Source: Sphingobium vermicomposti (lineage in GTDB: Bacteria > Pseudomonadota > Alphaproteobacteria > Sphingomonadales > Sphingomonadaceae). From it: DNA of 64,000 nt. A model generated the notes under the pieces. That model did no database searches and had not been told where the DNA came from. It was given only the letters and a program-made list of their open reading frames with translations. This document shows positions 10,507 to 19,443 of this stretch, in pieces (position 1 is the stretch's first letter; the number at the start of each line of letters is the position of its first letter). Position numbers and translations under genes: made by a program. The stretch spans positions 930,001 to 994,000 of the forward strand of contig NZ_JAASQR010000001.1 in assembly GCF_011762025.1 (NCBI RefSeq), read 5' to 3'.

Positions 10507-10670
10507 TCGATCGCGCCCTTGAAGCGCTTCGCGGAGAGAGTGAGTTCCGGGTAACAGGGGGGAAATCCCGATCTTCGTCCCTCGCCGTGGACTTCCTATT
10601 AGGGGTCCTCATATGAGCGGCAGATGAACAATGCCGACGGTTTTTCCGTCCATCGCGCAGATGGAGCGAT

Positions 10671-11306
10671 TCACCCTCCCGCAGCGCGTCCCTTTGGCCG
10701 GGGATCATTCCAGCGGAAGGTAGAATCGGACACCGGCACGCCATAGGCATGGTTGGAAAGTCGCACGGACGTCCGGTTATTCTGCGAATCCAGCGCGACC
10801 CATCCATAAAGCTGAAGTCCTGCCGGGCCGGACGGATCACGTTTGAAGATCATGGTGATCGTGCCGAATTCGGGACGGCGCGGATCGCGCGCCTGCACGC
10901 TCAGCACCGACGGATCACCGGTCTGAACGACCTTGCCGAATTTCGACAGGTCCTTTTTCGGATCGATCAGCGCGCCGAGCGGCGAATTGCCGATGGGCCA
11001 GCGCTGGACCTGCCGCACTTCATAATCGATCATGGTAAGCGCTTTGCCGTCGCCGACGATCAGCAGGGGCACGCCCTTTTGATATTGAAAGCGGATCTTG
11101 CCGGGCTGCTTGATCGTCAGCTTGCCGCTGAGCGTCTGGCCGTTGCGATCGGTCTGGGTGAAATCAGCCGTCATCGTGGTGACGCCACGAATATAGGCAT
11201 TGACCCGGTTAAGTTCCGGCTGAGCCTGCTGCGCAACGGCAGTAGCCGCAGGCATCAACACAGGCGCGGCGGCCAGGGCCAGAAGGGGCGCGATGATGCG
11301 CTTCAT
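10671..11306 (-). CDS. lolA: Outer-membrane lipoprotein carrier protein, LolA family
   Basis: Periplasmic chaperone that carries lipoproteins from the LolCDE complex to the outer membrane. 211 residues. A Sec signal peptide (MKRIIAPLLALAAAPVL, cleavage near AVAQQAQ) is followed by the LolA fold. Recognisable segments are the N-terminal MTADFTQTDRNGQTLSG and LTIKQPGKIRFQYQKG, the strand-turn block typical of the family. The start was placed at the ATG with GGAGAAGA upstream. A longer reading frame to 11459 has no signal peptide at its beginning and is rejected. A putative small RNA or leader with its own terminator lies 165 bases upstream on the same strand, and ftsK is further upstream. Confidence 0.9.
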   Translation of the reverse strand: MKRIIAPLLALAAAPVLMPAATAVAQQAQPELNRVNAYIRGVTTMTADFTQTDRNGQTLSGKLTIKQPGKIRFQYQKGVPLLIVGDGKALTMIDYEVRQVQRWPIGNSPLGALIDPKKDLSKFGKVVQTGDPSVLSVQARDPRRPEFGTITMIFKRDPSGPAGLQLYGWVALDSQNNRTSVRLSNHAYGVPVSDSTFRWNDPRPKGRAAGG

Positions 11307-11470
11307 GCAATCTTCTCCGCTCTTGTTCAGATGATCTAGATAAAAGGCCGGGTTTGAACCCGCTCTGAACTGTCTCGTTCCCTTTGAGACAGGTTTCGCA
11401 GGAAGAGCAACTCTGTTGCCCCGCCGCCATTGTGTCGGAGTGGGGCTGCCCCAAGGCAATCCAGAAGGGC

Positions 11471-11498
11471 AAAAAAAAGGCTGATCCGAAGATCAGCC
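11471..11498 (-). terminator. Rho-independent terminator of small-RNA copy 1
   Basis: Perfect 8-bp inverted repeat (11479-11486 with 11491-11498) capped by a UUCG tetraloop on the minus strand and followed by eight consecutive T (11471-11478 read in complement). This is a canonical intrinsic terminator and it would stop transcription before lolA. Confidence 0.85.
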
Positions 11499-11575
11499 TG
11501 GAAAGTTTTAGGAGAGGATGCCTGAAAGGCAGGTCCCTTTTCCTCGATCCAGGCTGATGCCGCAAATGCGAAAGG
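11471..11575 (-). ncRNA. Putative small RNA or leader with anti-Shine-Dalgarno segment, copy 1
   Basis: Read on the minus strand, this roughly 105-base element starts near a CTTTCGCATTTGCG motif. It contains a small hairpin GCCTTTCAGGC directly followed by ATCCTCTCCTAAAAC (complement at 11505-11520), which is complementary to ribosome binding sites. It ends in a stem GGCTGATC-UUCG-GATCAGCC and eight T (11471-11498). The second copy at 17831-17933 shares an identical 26-base block (11505-11530 here, 17863-17888 there) and the CGCATTTGCG motif, while the terminator stem differs in sequence but keeps the UUCG loop. This covariation argues for a functional RNA. The 5' end is an estimate. It lies in the 323-base gap between ftsK and lolA. 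Confidence 0.65.
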
Positions 11576-11629
11576 AACGTTCACGATTGCGTTATTTGCA
11601 ATCAATGGAACGTCCCCGTTCATTTCCCC

Positions 11630-13954
11630 TTAAAGTGGGCTGCCATTCTCATCGCGCAGCACCTCGCGCCGTCCGACATGATTGGGGGGGCCGACCAGTC
11701 CTTCTTCTTCCATGCGTTCGATCAGGCGGGCCGCGCTGTTATAGCCGATGCGCAACTGGCGCTGCAGCCAGCTGGTGGACGCTTTCTGATTCTCAAACAC
11801 CAGCTGGCACGCCTTGCGGAACAGCTGGGCATCAGGGCTGTCGTCGCCCAGGTCAACGCCATCCAGCGCGAAGCTGCCCTCTTCCGGCTCTTCGGTCACG
11901 GCGGCGATATAGTCCGGCTGACCCTGGGCACGCCAATGATCGGCGACCACCCGGACCTCATCATCCGAAACGAAGGGACCGTGGACGCGCATCAGCCCCT
12001 TGCCGCCGTGCATGTAGAGCATGTCGCCCTTGCCCAGCAGCTGTTCGGCGCCCTGTTCGCCCAAAATGGTGCGGCTGTCGATCTTCGACGTCACGAAGAA
12101 ACTGATGCGGGTCGGCAGGTTCGCCTTGATCACGCCGGTGATGACATCGACCGATGGGCGCTGCGTCGCGAGGATCAGGTGGATGCCAGCGGCCCGTGCC
12201 TTCTGCGCCAGCCGCTGGATCAGGAATTCGACTTCCTTGCCCGCCGTCATCATCAGGTCGGCCAGTTCGTCCACCACCACCACGATCTGCGGCAGCGGCT
12301 GGAAATCCAGCTGCTCCTCTTCATAGATCGGCTTGCCGGTTTCGGGGTCGTAGCCGGTCTGCACCCGGCGGCCCAGCGGCTTGCCCTTGGCTTTCGCGGC
12401 GCGCACCTTCTCATTATAATTGGCGAGGTTGCGAACGGAGATGGACGCCATCATGCGATAGCGATCCTCCATCTGCTCGACCGCCCATTTGAGCGCGCGG
12501 ATCGCCTTGCTCGGTTCGGTGACAACGGGCGATAGCAGATGCGGGATGTCGTCATAGGTCGACAGCTCCAGCATCTTGGGATCGATCATAATCAGGCGCA
12601 GCTGATCCGGTGTCATGCGGTAAAGCAGCGACAGGATCATGGCGTTAAGGCCCACCGACTTGCCTGAACCCGTCGTGCCGGCGATCAGCAAATGGGGCAT
12701 GGGTGCCAGATCGGCGATGATCGGTTCGCCCGAAATATTCTTGCCCAGGATGATCGGCAGCGTCGCATCCTGCCCAAACTGTTCGGACGTGACCAACTCG
12801 CGGAAGGACACGCCTTCGCGATTGGCGTTCGGCAGTTCGATGCCGATCACGGTGCGGCCGGGAATGGTCGCCACGCGTGCGGAAAGAGCCGACATGTTGC
12901 GGGCGATGTCGTCGGCCAGGGCGATCACGCGGCTCGCCTTGATGCCGGGTGCGGGCTCCAGCTCATACATGGTGACGACGGGGCCGGGACGAACCTCGAC
13001 GATATTTCCCTTCACATGGAAGTCGTCGAGCACGCTTTCGAGCAATCGGGCGTTACGCTCCAACGCGGCCTTGTCGATCTTCTGCCCCTGACTGACGGGA
13101 ATGGGATTGAGCAGGTCGGCGGACGGGAGCGAATTGTTGCCGAACAGATCGTCCTGCGACACGGGTGCCATTTGCCGCTGGGCGGGCGCGGGCTTGGGTG
13201 TCTGGATGTTGATGGGGGGCTTGGGTTCGTTGCTGACCGCGCGGCGGGGGGCGATGACGCGGCCTTCGACGTCATCCTCATCCTCGGGGTCGGCGGCGAT
13301 GGACCCGCCGCCAATCAGGGCGAAACTGGGCTTGGGCAGGCTGAGCGTCGGTAATGTGGGACGGCGCAGGGCGATGATGGGCTTTTCCAGCGCCAAGCTG
13401 CGATACCAGATGAAGAGACCGCTGATCAGCATCAGGACGATGAGAATGCCGGTGATCCAGCCCTGCGCCGCCGGAGCCTGCGCGGTAAGGCTGCGCACGC
13501 CGCTGGCGGTGGCCAGGCCCACCAGCCCACCCCAGCCGGACGGCAGGTCGATCAGGGAATCAGGTTGGAACATGGCCAGTCCGATGCTTACCAGGGCGAT
13601 ACCGAGCAGGCATTTGCCGAATTGGGCTTTCCAGTCGGTCATGTCCTGATCGCCCCACAAACGGCGGGCGGTGATCGCCAGCAGCGGCAGGATCAGCGCG
13701 ACGGGGACACCCAGCAGGGTCAGCAGAAGGGCGGACACCCATGCACCGGGCAGGCCCATGATATTCTGGACGTGATTGTCGGCCACGGTCATCATGGACG
13801 GGTCGCTGAGCCGAAAGCTGAGCAGCGCGAGTGCCAGGAACAGCGTTGCCAGCATCAGCGTGATTGCGCTGATCAAAGCGCCGCTTCGGATCAGGCTGCG
13901 TTTCAGCATTTCGCGCCATTCCGGCGTGCGCTTTGATCCGCGGCTGACAGCCAT
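11630..13954 (-). CDS. ftsK: DNA translocase FtsK
   Basis: Septal DNA pump that clears and resolves chromosome termini during division. 774 residues, typical for an alphaproteobacterial FtsK. The N-terminal third contains four or five hydrophobic membrane segments (for example the one beginning LISAITLMLATLFLALALL). A proline-rich linker follows at about 210-290. The RecA-like motor has Walker A AGTTGSGKSVG at about 425-435 and Walker B VVVVDELADLMM. The C-terminal gamma winged helix ends with RIGYNSAARLIERMEEEGLVGPP, which reads polar KOPS-type sequences. The gene lies about 10 kb from the predicted origin although its product works at the terminus. Confidence 0.97.
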   Translation of the reverse strand: MAVSRGSKRTPEWREMLKRSLIRSGALISAITLMLATLFLALALLSFRLSDPSMMTVADNHVQNIMGLPGAWVSALLLTLLGVPVALILPLLAITARRLWGDQDMTDWKAQFGKCLLGIALVSIGLAMFQPDSLIDLPSGWGGLVGLATASGVRSLTAQAPAAQGWITGILIVLMLISGLFIWYRSLALEKPIIALRRPTLPTLSLPKPSFALIGGGSIAADPEDEDDVEGRVIAPRRAVSNEPKPPINIQTPKPAPAQRQMAPVSQDDLFGNNSLPSADLLNPIPVSQGQKIDKAALERNARLLESVLDDFHVKGNIVEVRPGPVVTMYELEPAPGIKASRVIALADDIARNMSALSARVATIPGRTVIGIELPNANREGVSFRELVTSEQFGQDATLPIILGKNISGEPIIADLAPMPHLLIAGTTGSGKSVGLNAMILSLLYRMTPDQLRLIMIDPKMLELSTYDDIPHLLSPVVTEPSKAIRALKWAVEQMEDRYRMMASISVRNLANYNEKVRAAKAKGKPLGRRVQTGYDPETGKPIYEEEQLDFQPLPQIVVVVDELADLMMTAGKEVEFLIQRLAQKARAAGIHLILATQRPSVDVITGVIKANLPTRISFFVTSKIDSRTILGEQGAEQLLGKGDMLYMHGGKGLMRVHGPFVSDDEVRVVADHWRAQGQPDYIAAVTEEPEEGSFALDGVDLGDDSPDAQLFRKACQLVFENQKASTSWLQRQLRIGYNSAARLIERMEEEGLVGPPNHVGRREVLRDENGSPL

Positions 13955-14105
13955 GGCTTAAATGTCCCCCAAATGTTCCCGTTCGGCACAATGCGCCGAG
14001 CGGGGAGTTCGCGTCAAGAGTCCGGCGTTTCGACTGGTCGTGGGAAAAGCATGAAGGAAATGGTGAATGGAATGCGTTGCCGGGGGAAAAGCCAAGTTAT
14101 GTGAT

Positions 14106-15026
14106 TCACTCATGCATTTGCGGGACGGGCGTGCTGCGCAGGGCGATCAGGCAGCCCGCAACGATCAACCCCGCGCCCGCCAGCGTCGGCAGCGTCATCC
14201 GTTCCCCAAAGGCGAGCCAGCCGATGACCGCCGCCCAGATGAAGGCGGTATATTCCACCGGAATGAGATTTTGCGCCTCCGCCCGCGCATAGGCCCAGGC
14301 GAAAGCGGCGAGCGAGGTGAAGGCTAGACCGGCACAAGCGGCGACCAGCAGCCAGGAACCCAGGCGGGGCAAATCAAGCCGCAACGGCACCAGATCCGGC
14401 ACCAGCCACGCGGCGAGCGCGCACAGGCCAAAGAGGATGAACATGACCAAATGCTGGAAAAAGGCGACCTCCACTGGGGAGGCAAGCTGCGCCTGCTGCC
14501 GCTGGATAATGAGGTTCCAGGCGAAAAGCATGGCGGAAAGCAGCACCGCAACGCTGCCCAGCAAGGCCTGCGCGTCATAGCTGCCCTGCATCCTGCCCGA
14601 CAGGATCACGGCGACGCCGACAAGCCCCAGCAGTGATGCGCCGATTGCCCGTCGGCTGATCCGTTCCCCCAGCAGCAGCGCGGCGAGATAGAGGGCGATG
14701 AGCGGCGCGATGAAGGAAAGGGCGATGGCTTCGGCCAGCGGCATGCGCATGAGCGCGAAGAAAAAGAGGCTGGCCATCAGCGTGACGACCACGCCGCGCA
14801 GCAAATGCAGGCGCAGGACCGCCCTGTCCGGCCAGCGGTGGCCGCCCGGCAGCATGAGCGCAAGGCCAAGCACCGTTCCCGCCAGCGCGCGCCAGAAGAG
14901 CGCGTTGAACAGACCGATGGAAAGACTCAATCCCTTCATCGCGGCGTCCATGAGGGCAAAGAGCAGGACGGCGGCGCAGCAGACCGCGAAGGGAATGGCC
15001 AAGGAGCGGGATTGAGGCTTGTTCAT
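14106..15026 (-). CDS. EamA/DMT-family inner-membrane transporter
   Basis: 306 residues with about ten evenly spaced hydrophobic segments arranged as two homologous EamA halves, the hallmark of the drug/metabolite transporter superfamily. The first half includes the cluster LFALMDAAMKGLSL and the second half includes VEYTAFIWAAVIGWLAFGE, a highly typical EamA signature just before the last two helices. Family members export amino acids, purines or other metabolites; the substrate cannot be read from the sequence. No partner genes suggest one. A degenerate copy of the sphingomonad intergenic repeat sits just upstream at 15095. Confidence 0.85.
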   Translation of the reverse strand: MNKPQSRSLAIPFAVCCAAVLLFALMDAAMKGLSLSIGLFNALFWRALAGTVLGLALMLPGGHRWPDRAVLRLHLLRGVVVTLMASLFFFALMRMPLAEAIALSFIAPLIALYLAALLLGERISRRAIGASLLGLVGVAVILSGRMQGSYDAQALLGSVAVLLSAMLFAWNLIIQRQQAQLASPVEVAFFQHLVMFILFGLCALAAWLVPDLVPLRLDLPRLGSWLLVAACAGLAFTSLAAFAWAYARAEAQNLIPVEYTAFIWAAVIGWLAFGERMTLPTLAGAGLIVAGCLIALRSTPVPQMHE

Positions 15027-15094
15027 GGCGGCGGGCGTAGTGGTGAGGGGGCTATTGCCATTGGGGGGCGCCAGAAGATCGAAAAAGAAGAAAA

Positions 15095-15122
15095 GGGCTT
15101 CGACGGGCTCAGCCCGAACGGG
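15095..15122. repeat. Intergenic palindromic repeat (sphingomonad REP-like), copy 1
   Basis: GGGCTTCGACGGGCTCAGCC followed by CGAACGGG, a variant of the element whose other copies are at 30636, 31144, 45253 and 62313. The outer bases GGGCT and AGCCC pair around a short loop. It sits between two leftward genes. Confidence 0.75.
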
Positions 15123-15202
15123 GGTGGGGTAGCTTGGAGGGCCGTGCCTTACCCATAAAGGGGACGGGGGTGAGGGTGGCTAGCAGCGACGAACCCCCTG
15201 CC

Positions 15203-16363
15203 CTATTCCGCTGCCTGCGCCTTGCCCGCGTCCGTTGTTTCCGCTTCGAGCTTGGCCGCCTCGATCTCGGCGGCCTTGGCCTCGACCAGCTGGACGATAT
15301 GATCGACCATCCCCGCGTCCTGGATGGTGTGGTCGGTGATGCCGGACAGATAGACCATATGCTTGCCCGCGCCGCCGCCGGTCAGGCCGATGTCGGTTTC
15401 GCGCGCTTCGCCGGGGCCGTTGACGACACAGCCCAGGACCGAGAGCGACAAGGGCGTGTGGATATGCTGGAGCCGTTCCTCCAACGCCTGCACGGTGCGG
15501 ATGACGTCGAAGCCCTGACGCGCGCAGCTGGGGCAGGAGATGACCTTGACCCCGCGCGTGCGGATGCCGAGGGATTTGAGGATTTCATAGCCGACGCGGA
15601 CTTCTTCTTCCGGTTCGGCGGAGAGGGACACGCGGATCGTGTCGCCGATCCCGGCCCAGAGCAGGTTGCCGATGCCGATGGCGCTTTTCACCGTGCCGCC
15701 GATCAGGCCGCCCGCTTCGGTAATGCCCAGATGCAGGGGGCAATCCACGGCTTCGGCCAGCTGCATATAGGCGGCGACGGCAAGGAACACGTCGCTGGCC
15801 TTCACCGCGACCTTATAGTCGTGGAAATCCTGATCCTGCAGCAGCTTGATATGGTCGAGGGCGCTTTCGACCAAAGCTTCGGGGCAGGGTTCGCCATATT
15901 TTTCGAGCAGGTCCTTTTCCAGGCTGCCTGCATTGACGCCGATTCGGATCGCGCAACCATTGGCCTTGGCCGCGTCGACCACTTCCTTGACGCGCGCTTC
16001 CGATCCGATGTTGCCGGGATTGATGCGCAGGCAGGCCGCGCCCGCGTCCGCCGCTTCCAGTGCGCGCTTATAGTGGAAATGAATGTCGGCGACGATCGGC
16101 ACGCGCGCGGCGCGGACGATCTGTTTCAAGGCTGCGGTCGATTCTTCGTCCGGGCAGGACACGCGGATGATATCGACGCCCGCGTCCTCACAGCGGCGGA
16201 TCTGATCGATCGTCGCGCGCGCATCGGATGTCAGCGTGTTGGTCATGGTTTGCACCGTGACGGGCGCGCCGCCGCCCACCGGCACGTTGCCGACCATGAT
16301 CTGGCGGCTGGGCCTGCGGGCTATGTCGCGCCAGGGACGCAAGCCGGGATTATGGTCGGACAT
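15203..16363 (-). CDS. ispG: 4-hydroxy-3-methylbut-2-en-1-yl diphosphate synthase
   Basis: Iron-sulfur enzyme that converts methylerythritol cyclodiphosphate to HMBPP, the penultimate step of non-mevalonate isoprenoid synthesis. 386 residues, the usual size for the bacterial two-domain form. The TIM-barrel half begins with [17 protein letters not shown]. The 4Fe-4S half has SCPSCARQG at about 272 and [15 protein letters not shown] at about 310, which supply the three cluster cysteines. A C-terminal tail rich in Ala and Glu (about 20 residues) is beyond the conserved core. Leftward, next to the FadL-family gene, from which it is separated by 52 bases. Confidence 0.97.
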   Translation of the reverse strand: MSDHNPGLRPWRDIARRPSRQIMVGNVPVGGGAPVTVQTMTNTLTSDARATIDQIRRCEDAGVDIIRVSCPDEESTAALKQIVRAARVPIVADIHFHYKRALEAADAGAACLRINPGNIGSEARVKEVVDAAKANGCAIRIGVNAGSLEKDLLEKYGEPCPEALVESALDHIKLLQDQDFHDYKVAVKASDVFLAVAAYMQLAEAVDCPLHLGITEAGGLIGGTVKSAIGIGNLLWAGIGDTIRVSLSAEPEEEVRVGYEILKSLGIRTRGVKVISCPSCARQGFDVIRTVQALEERLQHIHTPLSLSVLGCVVNGPGEARETDIGLTGGGAGKHMVYLSGITDHTIQDAGMVDHIVQLVEAKAAEIEAAKLEAETTDAGKAQAAE

Positions 16364-16415
16364 GGAAAATGGGGCTCCAATATGATGAAGCCCCTATAGA
16401 GAGATATGCCGCCGG

Positions 16416-17714
16416 TTAAAACCGCGCCGTGACCGATGCGGCGATCTGGTCGACATTGCCGCCAGCCCGTGACCGCGTCGTGGTCGTTACGGCTGCACCG
16501 CCCGCATAATAATGATCAGGACGGTTGATCGTCACGGATTGAATGAAATTATGCGCATAGCTGAGGTTGAGCGCGAGGGAGGACGACATATTCCATGTCG
16601 CTCCGCCCGAAAGCCACACCCGGTCGCCGTCGGGCACGCGCGTGGTCAGATATTGCGGGTTGGTAGGCGTGCGGTCGAACATCGTGCCCGCGCGCAAGGT
16701 CAGCCGTGGGCTGACATCATATTCGCCGCCCGCGCTGACGCTGTAGCTGTCGCGATAGCGCACCGGCTTGACCGATGTGCCAGTGCCGGACGTGATGGTG
16801 ATAGCCTGGAACACCGACCAATTATACCAGCGCGCCGTCACCATCGCCCGTGCGCGCGGCGTCAGCCGACGCATGACGCTGACCGTGGCGATGTCGGGCA
16901 GATGGAGCGGGGCAACAAGGTCCGACGTGCCGTTCAAGGCCGCAAGGGGTCCTTGCAGATCCGAAAGCGTCGCCAGCCCTTCGATCCGGTGTTTCATGCC
17001 CGACCGATAGTGCAGCCCCACCTGCGTATCACCGGCACGATAGAATAGTCCGGCATTCCAGCCGATCGACAGGTCATCCCCCTCCATCCGGGCATGTCCA
17101 TCGGCGGCGACTGGCGACAGATTGGGCAGGGCGTTGGTCAGCACGACCTTCACATATTGAACGTCCACGCCGCCGCCGATCGACAGGGATTCGGTCAGCT
17201 TGAATGCGGCAGAAGGCTGAACATTATAGGTTTTGAGTTCGGTGTGAAGCGAGTCATAGCGCCCGAAGAAATCTTCATCATAGTCCAGCTTCAGCCCGAA
17301 CGGCGCGGTGACGCCGACGCCCAGCCACAGGCGGTCTGTCACTTGCGCCGTCGCGTGGACGCTGGGGACAGCAATCAGGCTGGCGAAGGGTTTGCCGCCC
17401 GAACCGCCGCTGACAGCCACTTCGCCGGGGCTGCCGGGTACTGTCCTGGTCGTGCCGAGATTATTTTGCCGCGCGGTGACCGAAAGCAGCACCCCGCCCA
17501 TCGACATCTGCACGCCGGGCAAGGCGGTCATGGCGGCAGGATTGAAATAGACGATCGACGGATCGTCCGCCGCCGCCGCGCCGCCGGACAGCGCCCTGCC
17601 TGTTTCCTTGGGCGATTGTTCCTGCAGGTAAAATCCGCCAGCCAAGGCCGGGGCGGGCACCATCGCGATGACCATGGGAAGCAGGCTGGCAATGGGACGA
17701 TGACGCAGGAACAT
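16416..17714 (-). CDS. OmpP1/FadL-family outer-membrane transport protein
   Basis: 432 residues. A signal peptide (IASLLPMVIAMVPAPALA, cleaved before GGFYLQEQ) is followed by the FadL N-terminal hatch sequence SPKETGRALSGGAAAADDPS and the typical FNPAAM motif. The barrel ends in an aromatic C-terminus (SVTARF). FadL proteins pass long-chain fatty acids or other hydrophobic compounds such as aromatic hydrocarbons across the outer membrane; the substrate here is unknown. The start was placed at the ATG with AGAGGA upstream. An open frame continuing to 17993 crosses the putative small RNA and is judged non-coding. The ribosome binding site (AGAGGAT) is exactly complementary to seven bases of that RNA. 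Confidence 0.9.
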   Translation of the reverse strand: MFLRHRPIASLLPMVIAMVPAPALAGGFYLQEQSPKETGRALSGGAAAADDPSIVYFNPAAMTALPGVQMSMGGVLLSVTARQNNLGTTRTVPGSPGEVAVSGGSGGKPFASLIAVPSVHATAQVTDRLWLGVGVTAPFGLKLDYDEDFFGRYDSLHTELKTYNVQPSAAFKLTESLSIGGGVDVQYVKVVLTNALPNLSPVAADGHARMEGDDLSIGWNAGLFYRAGDTQVGLHYRSGMKHRIEGLATLSDLQGPLAALNGTSDLVAPLHLPDIATVSVMRRLTPRARAMVTARWYNWSVFQAITITSGTGTSVKPVRYRDSYSVSAGGEYDVSPRLTLRAGTMFDRTPTNPQYLTTRVPDGDRVWLSGGATWNMSSSLALNLSYAHNFIQSVTINRPDHYYAGGAAVTTTTRSRAGGNVDQIAASVTARF

Positions 17715-17830
17715 GAGAATCCTCTTTAAGTCTGGTCTGATGCCGACTTTTGGCCGGATCGGGATTTTGATCTCAGTTAGAGTGGCATGGTTAAGATCAA
17801 GTTCACGATTCGACCAGCCGTGCGACGAGC

Positions 17831-17858
17831 AAAAAAAAGCCGCCCCGAAGGACGGCTT
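17831..17858 (-). terminator. Rho-independent terminator of small-RNA copy 2
   Basis: Minus-strand stem AAGCCGTCC-TTCG-GGGCGGCTT with one T-G wobble, then a run of T (complement of the A run at 17831-17838). The stem sequence differs from copy 1 while the shape and loop are the same. Confidence 0.85.
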
Positions 17859-17933
17859 GGAAGTTTTAGGAGAGGATGCCTGAAAGGCCCGTTCCTTTTG
17901 CGTTGCAGCGAATATTCTCGCAAATGCGAAAGG
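17831..17933 (-). ncRNA. Putative small RNA or leader with anti-Shine-Dalgarno segment, copy 2
   Basis: Minus-strand paralogue of the element at 11471-11575. It shares a 26-base identical block (17863-17888) holding the GCCTTTCAGGC hairpin and the unpaired ATCCTCTCCTAAAAC, and the upstream motif CCTTTCGCATTTGCG (complement 17919-17933). Its terminator is a 9-bp stem with UUCG loop followed by eight T. It lies 117 bases upstream of the FadL-family gene on the same strand, inside a 328-base gene-free gap. Either an independent trans-acting RNA or a prematurely terminated leader of that gene would fit. The 5' end is estimated. Confidence 0.65.
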
Positions 17934-18042
17934 TGCGCTGCCGATTGCGTCCGATGCAACTGTCGTCGCGAGCCTTGCTTTCCGTAGCGTCATGGCAATC
18001 CAAAAAATGCACGGCAGCGATTATTTTCTGCTTTGAGGCACG

Positions 18043-19422
18043 TCATGCCAGTGGATGGAGCGGCAGAATCCCCGATTCTGCCAATTGCGAATCAAGTTCC
18101 ATCATCAGCCGGTCCAGCCCTGCCTGATCGCGGGCTTCGACTCGTGCCACTAGTTCGGCCTGGGTATTGGACGCGCGCAGCAGCCACCATCCGTCCGGGG
18201 TCGTGACCCGTGCGCCGTCCGTTTCATCGACCTGAGCGCCAGCGATGCGGAGGCGACCGACTATCTGGGCGACGATGGCGAATTTGCGCGCGTCTTCAAC
18301 CGGGAATCGCAATTCGGGGGTGGTCAGCAGGACGGGCATGGCATCGTGCAGCACGGTGACGCTGTCCCCCAGCACGGCCAGCGCGCGGATCAGCCGTACT
18401 GCCGCATAAAGTCCGTCGTCAAAGCCATAATAATCATCCGCGAAGAAGATGTGGCCCGTCATCTCCCCACCCAAGGGGCTGCCGACCTGTTTCATTTTTG
18501 ATTTGATCAGGCTGTGGCCGCTTTTCCACATCAGCGGTCGGCCACCCAGTTGCGCGACCTGATCGAACAGGGCCTGGCTGGCCTTTACGTCCGCGACGAT
18601 GGTGGATCCGGGTATCTGCCGCAGCACGACCTGCGCAAACAGGCCCAGCAGCTGGTCGCCCCAGATTGCCCGCCCCCTGCCGTCGATTACGCCGATCCGA
18701 TCGCCGTCGCCGTCAAAAGCTACTCCAAAATCGAGCTTGTTGGTGAGGACAAGCGCGCGAAGATGCTCCAGATTCTTCTCAACGGTGGGATCGGGATGAT
18801 GATGGGGAAAATTACCGTCTACCTGGGTGAAGAGCGTATGGTGCTCACCCGGAAGCAGTTTGATGAGCTTTTCCACGACCGGACCCGCAACGCCGCTGCC
18901 TGCGTCCCAGCCGATGCGGCAGGCGGGACCATCGAATCCGTCGACCAGCCGCGCGACATAACGGTCCATGATATCGACGGTTTCGACCTGCCCGGTGCCG
19001 GTCGTCCAGGCTTCCGCCGCCGCAATGTCGCCCAGCCGCGCAATGTCCGCGCCAAAAAAGGGTTGATGGCCCAATACCAGCTTGAAGCCATTGTGATCGG
19101 GGGGATTATGGCTGCCGGTTACCTGAATGCCGCCATCCACATCCAGGACCGCTTCGGCATAATAGAGCATTGGCGTGGGGCCAAGGCCTATGCGCAGGAC
19201 ATCCACGCCGCCATCGACAAGGCCGCGCACCACTTCGGCTTCAAGCAGCGGTGAGCTTAACCGGCCATCATGGCCGAGCGCGACCCTGGACCCGCCCCCT
19301 TCCCCGACAATGGCCGCAAAGCTGCGACCCAGGGCATAGCCGTCGGCTACGCCCAGCGTATCGCCGAAGATGCCGCGCATGTCATATTCACGCAGCAATG
19401 ATGGGTGGAAGCAATGAGCCAT
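18043..19422 (-). CDS. Phosphomannomutase/phosphoglucomutase
   Basis: Interconverts hexose 1- and 6-phosphates to supply GDP-mannose or UDP-glucose for exopolysaccharide and glycolipid synthesis. 459 residues, the size of the AlgC-type alpha-D-phosphohexomutases. All four loops are visible: the phosphoserine loop TGSHNPP at 102-108 (Ser104), the metal loop DGDGDR at 237-242, the sugar-binding GEMTGH at 319-324, and a C-terminal phosphate-binding domain (RASNTQAELVARVEA). Bifunctional PMM/PGM use is typical of this subfamily but not proven here. It is the last gene of a leftward cluster whose upstream members are the J-domain protein and mipZ. Confidence 0.93.
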   Translation of the reverse strand: MAHCFHPSLLREYDMRGIFGDTLGVADGYALGRSFAAIVGEGGGSRVALGHDGRLSSPLLEAEVVRGLVDGGVDVLRIGLGPTPMLYYAEAVLDVDGGIQVTGSHNPPDHNGFKLVLGHQPFFGADIARLGDIAAAEAWTTGTGQVETVDIMDRYVARLVDGFDGPACRIGWDAGSGVAGPVVEKLIKLLPGEHHTLFTQVDGNFPHHHPDPTVEKNLEHLRALVLTNKLDFGVAFDGDGDRIGVIDGRGRAIWGDQLLGLFAQVVLRQIPGSTIVADVKASQALFDQVAQLGGRPLMWKSGHSLIKSKMKQVGSPLGGEMTGHIFFADDYYGFDDGLYAAVRLIRALAVLGDSVTVLHDAMPVLLTTPELRFPVEDARKFAIVAQIVGRLRIAGAQVDETDGARVTTPDGWWLLRASNTQAELVARVEARDQAGLDRLMMELDSQLAESGILPLHPLA

Positions 19423-19443
19423 GCATCCTCCTGTGTCGGTCGA

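Noticed and set aside
17715..17993. In-frame extension of the FadL gene to 17993
   Set aside because: The extension runs through the putative small RNA and its terminator. Its peptide (AFQASSPKT) also appears in a frame across the other RNA copy, so it derives from repeated non-coding sequence.
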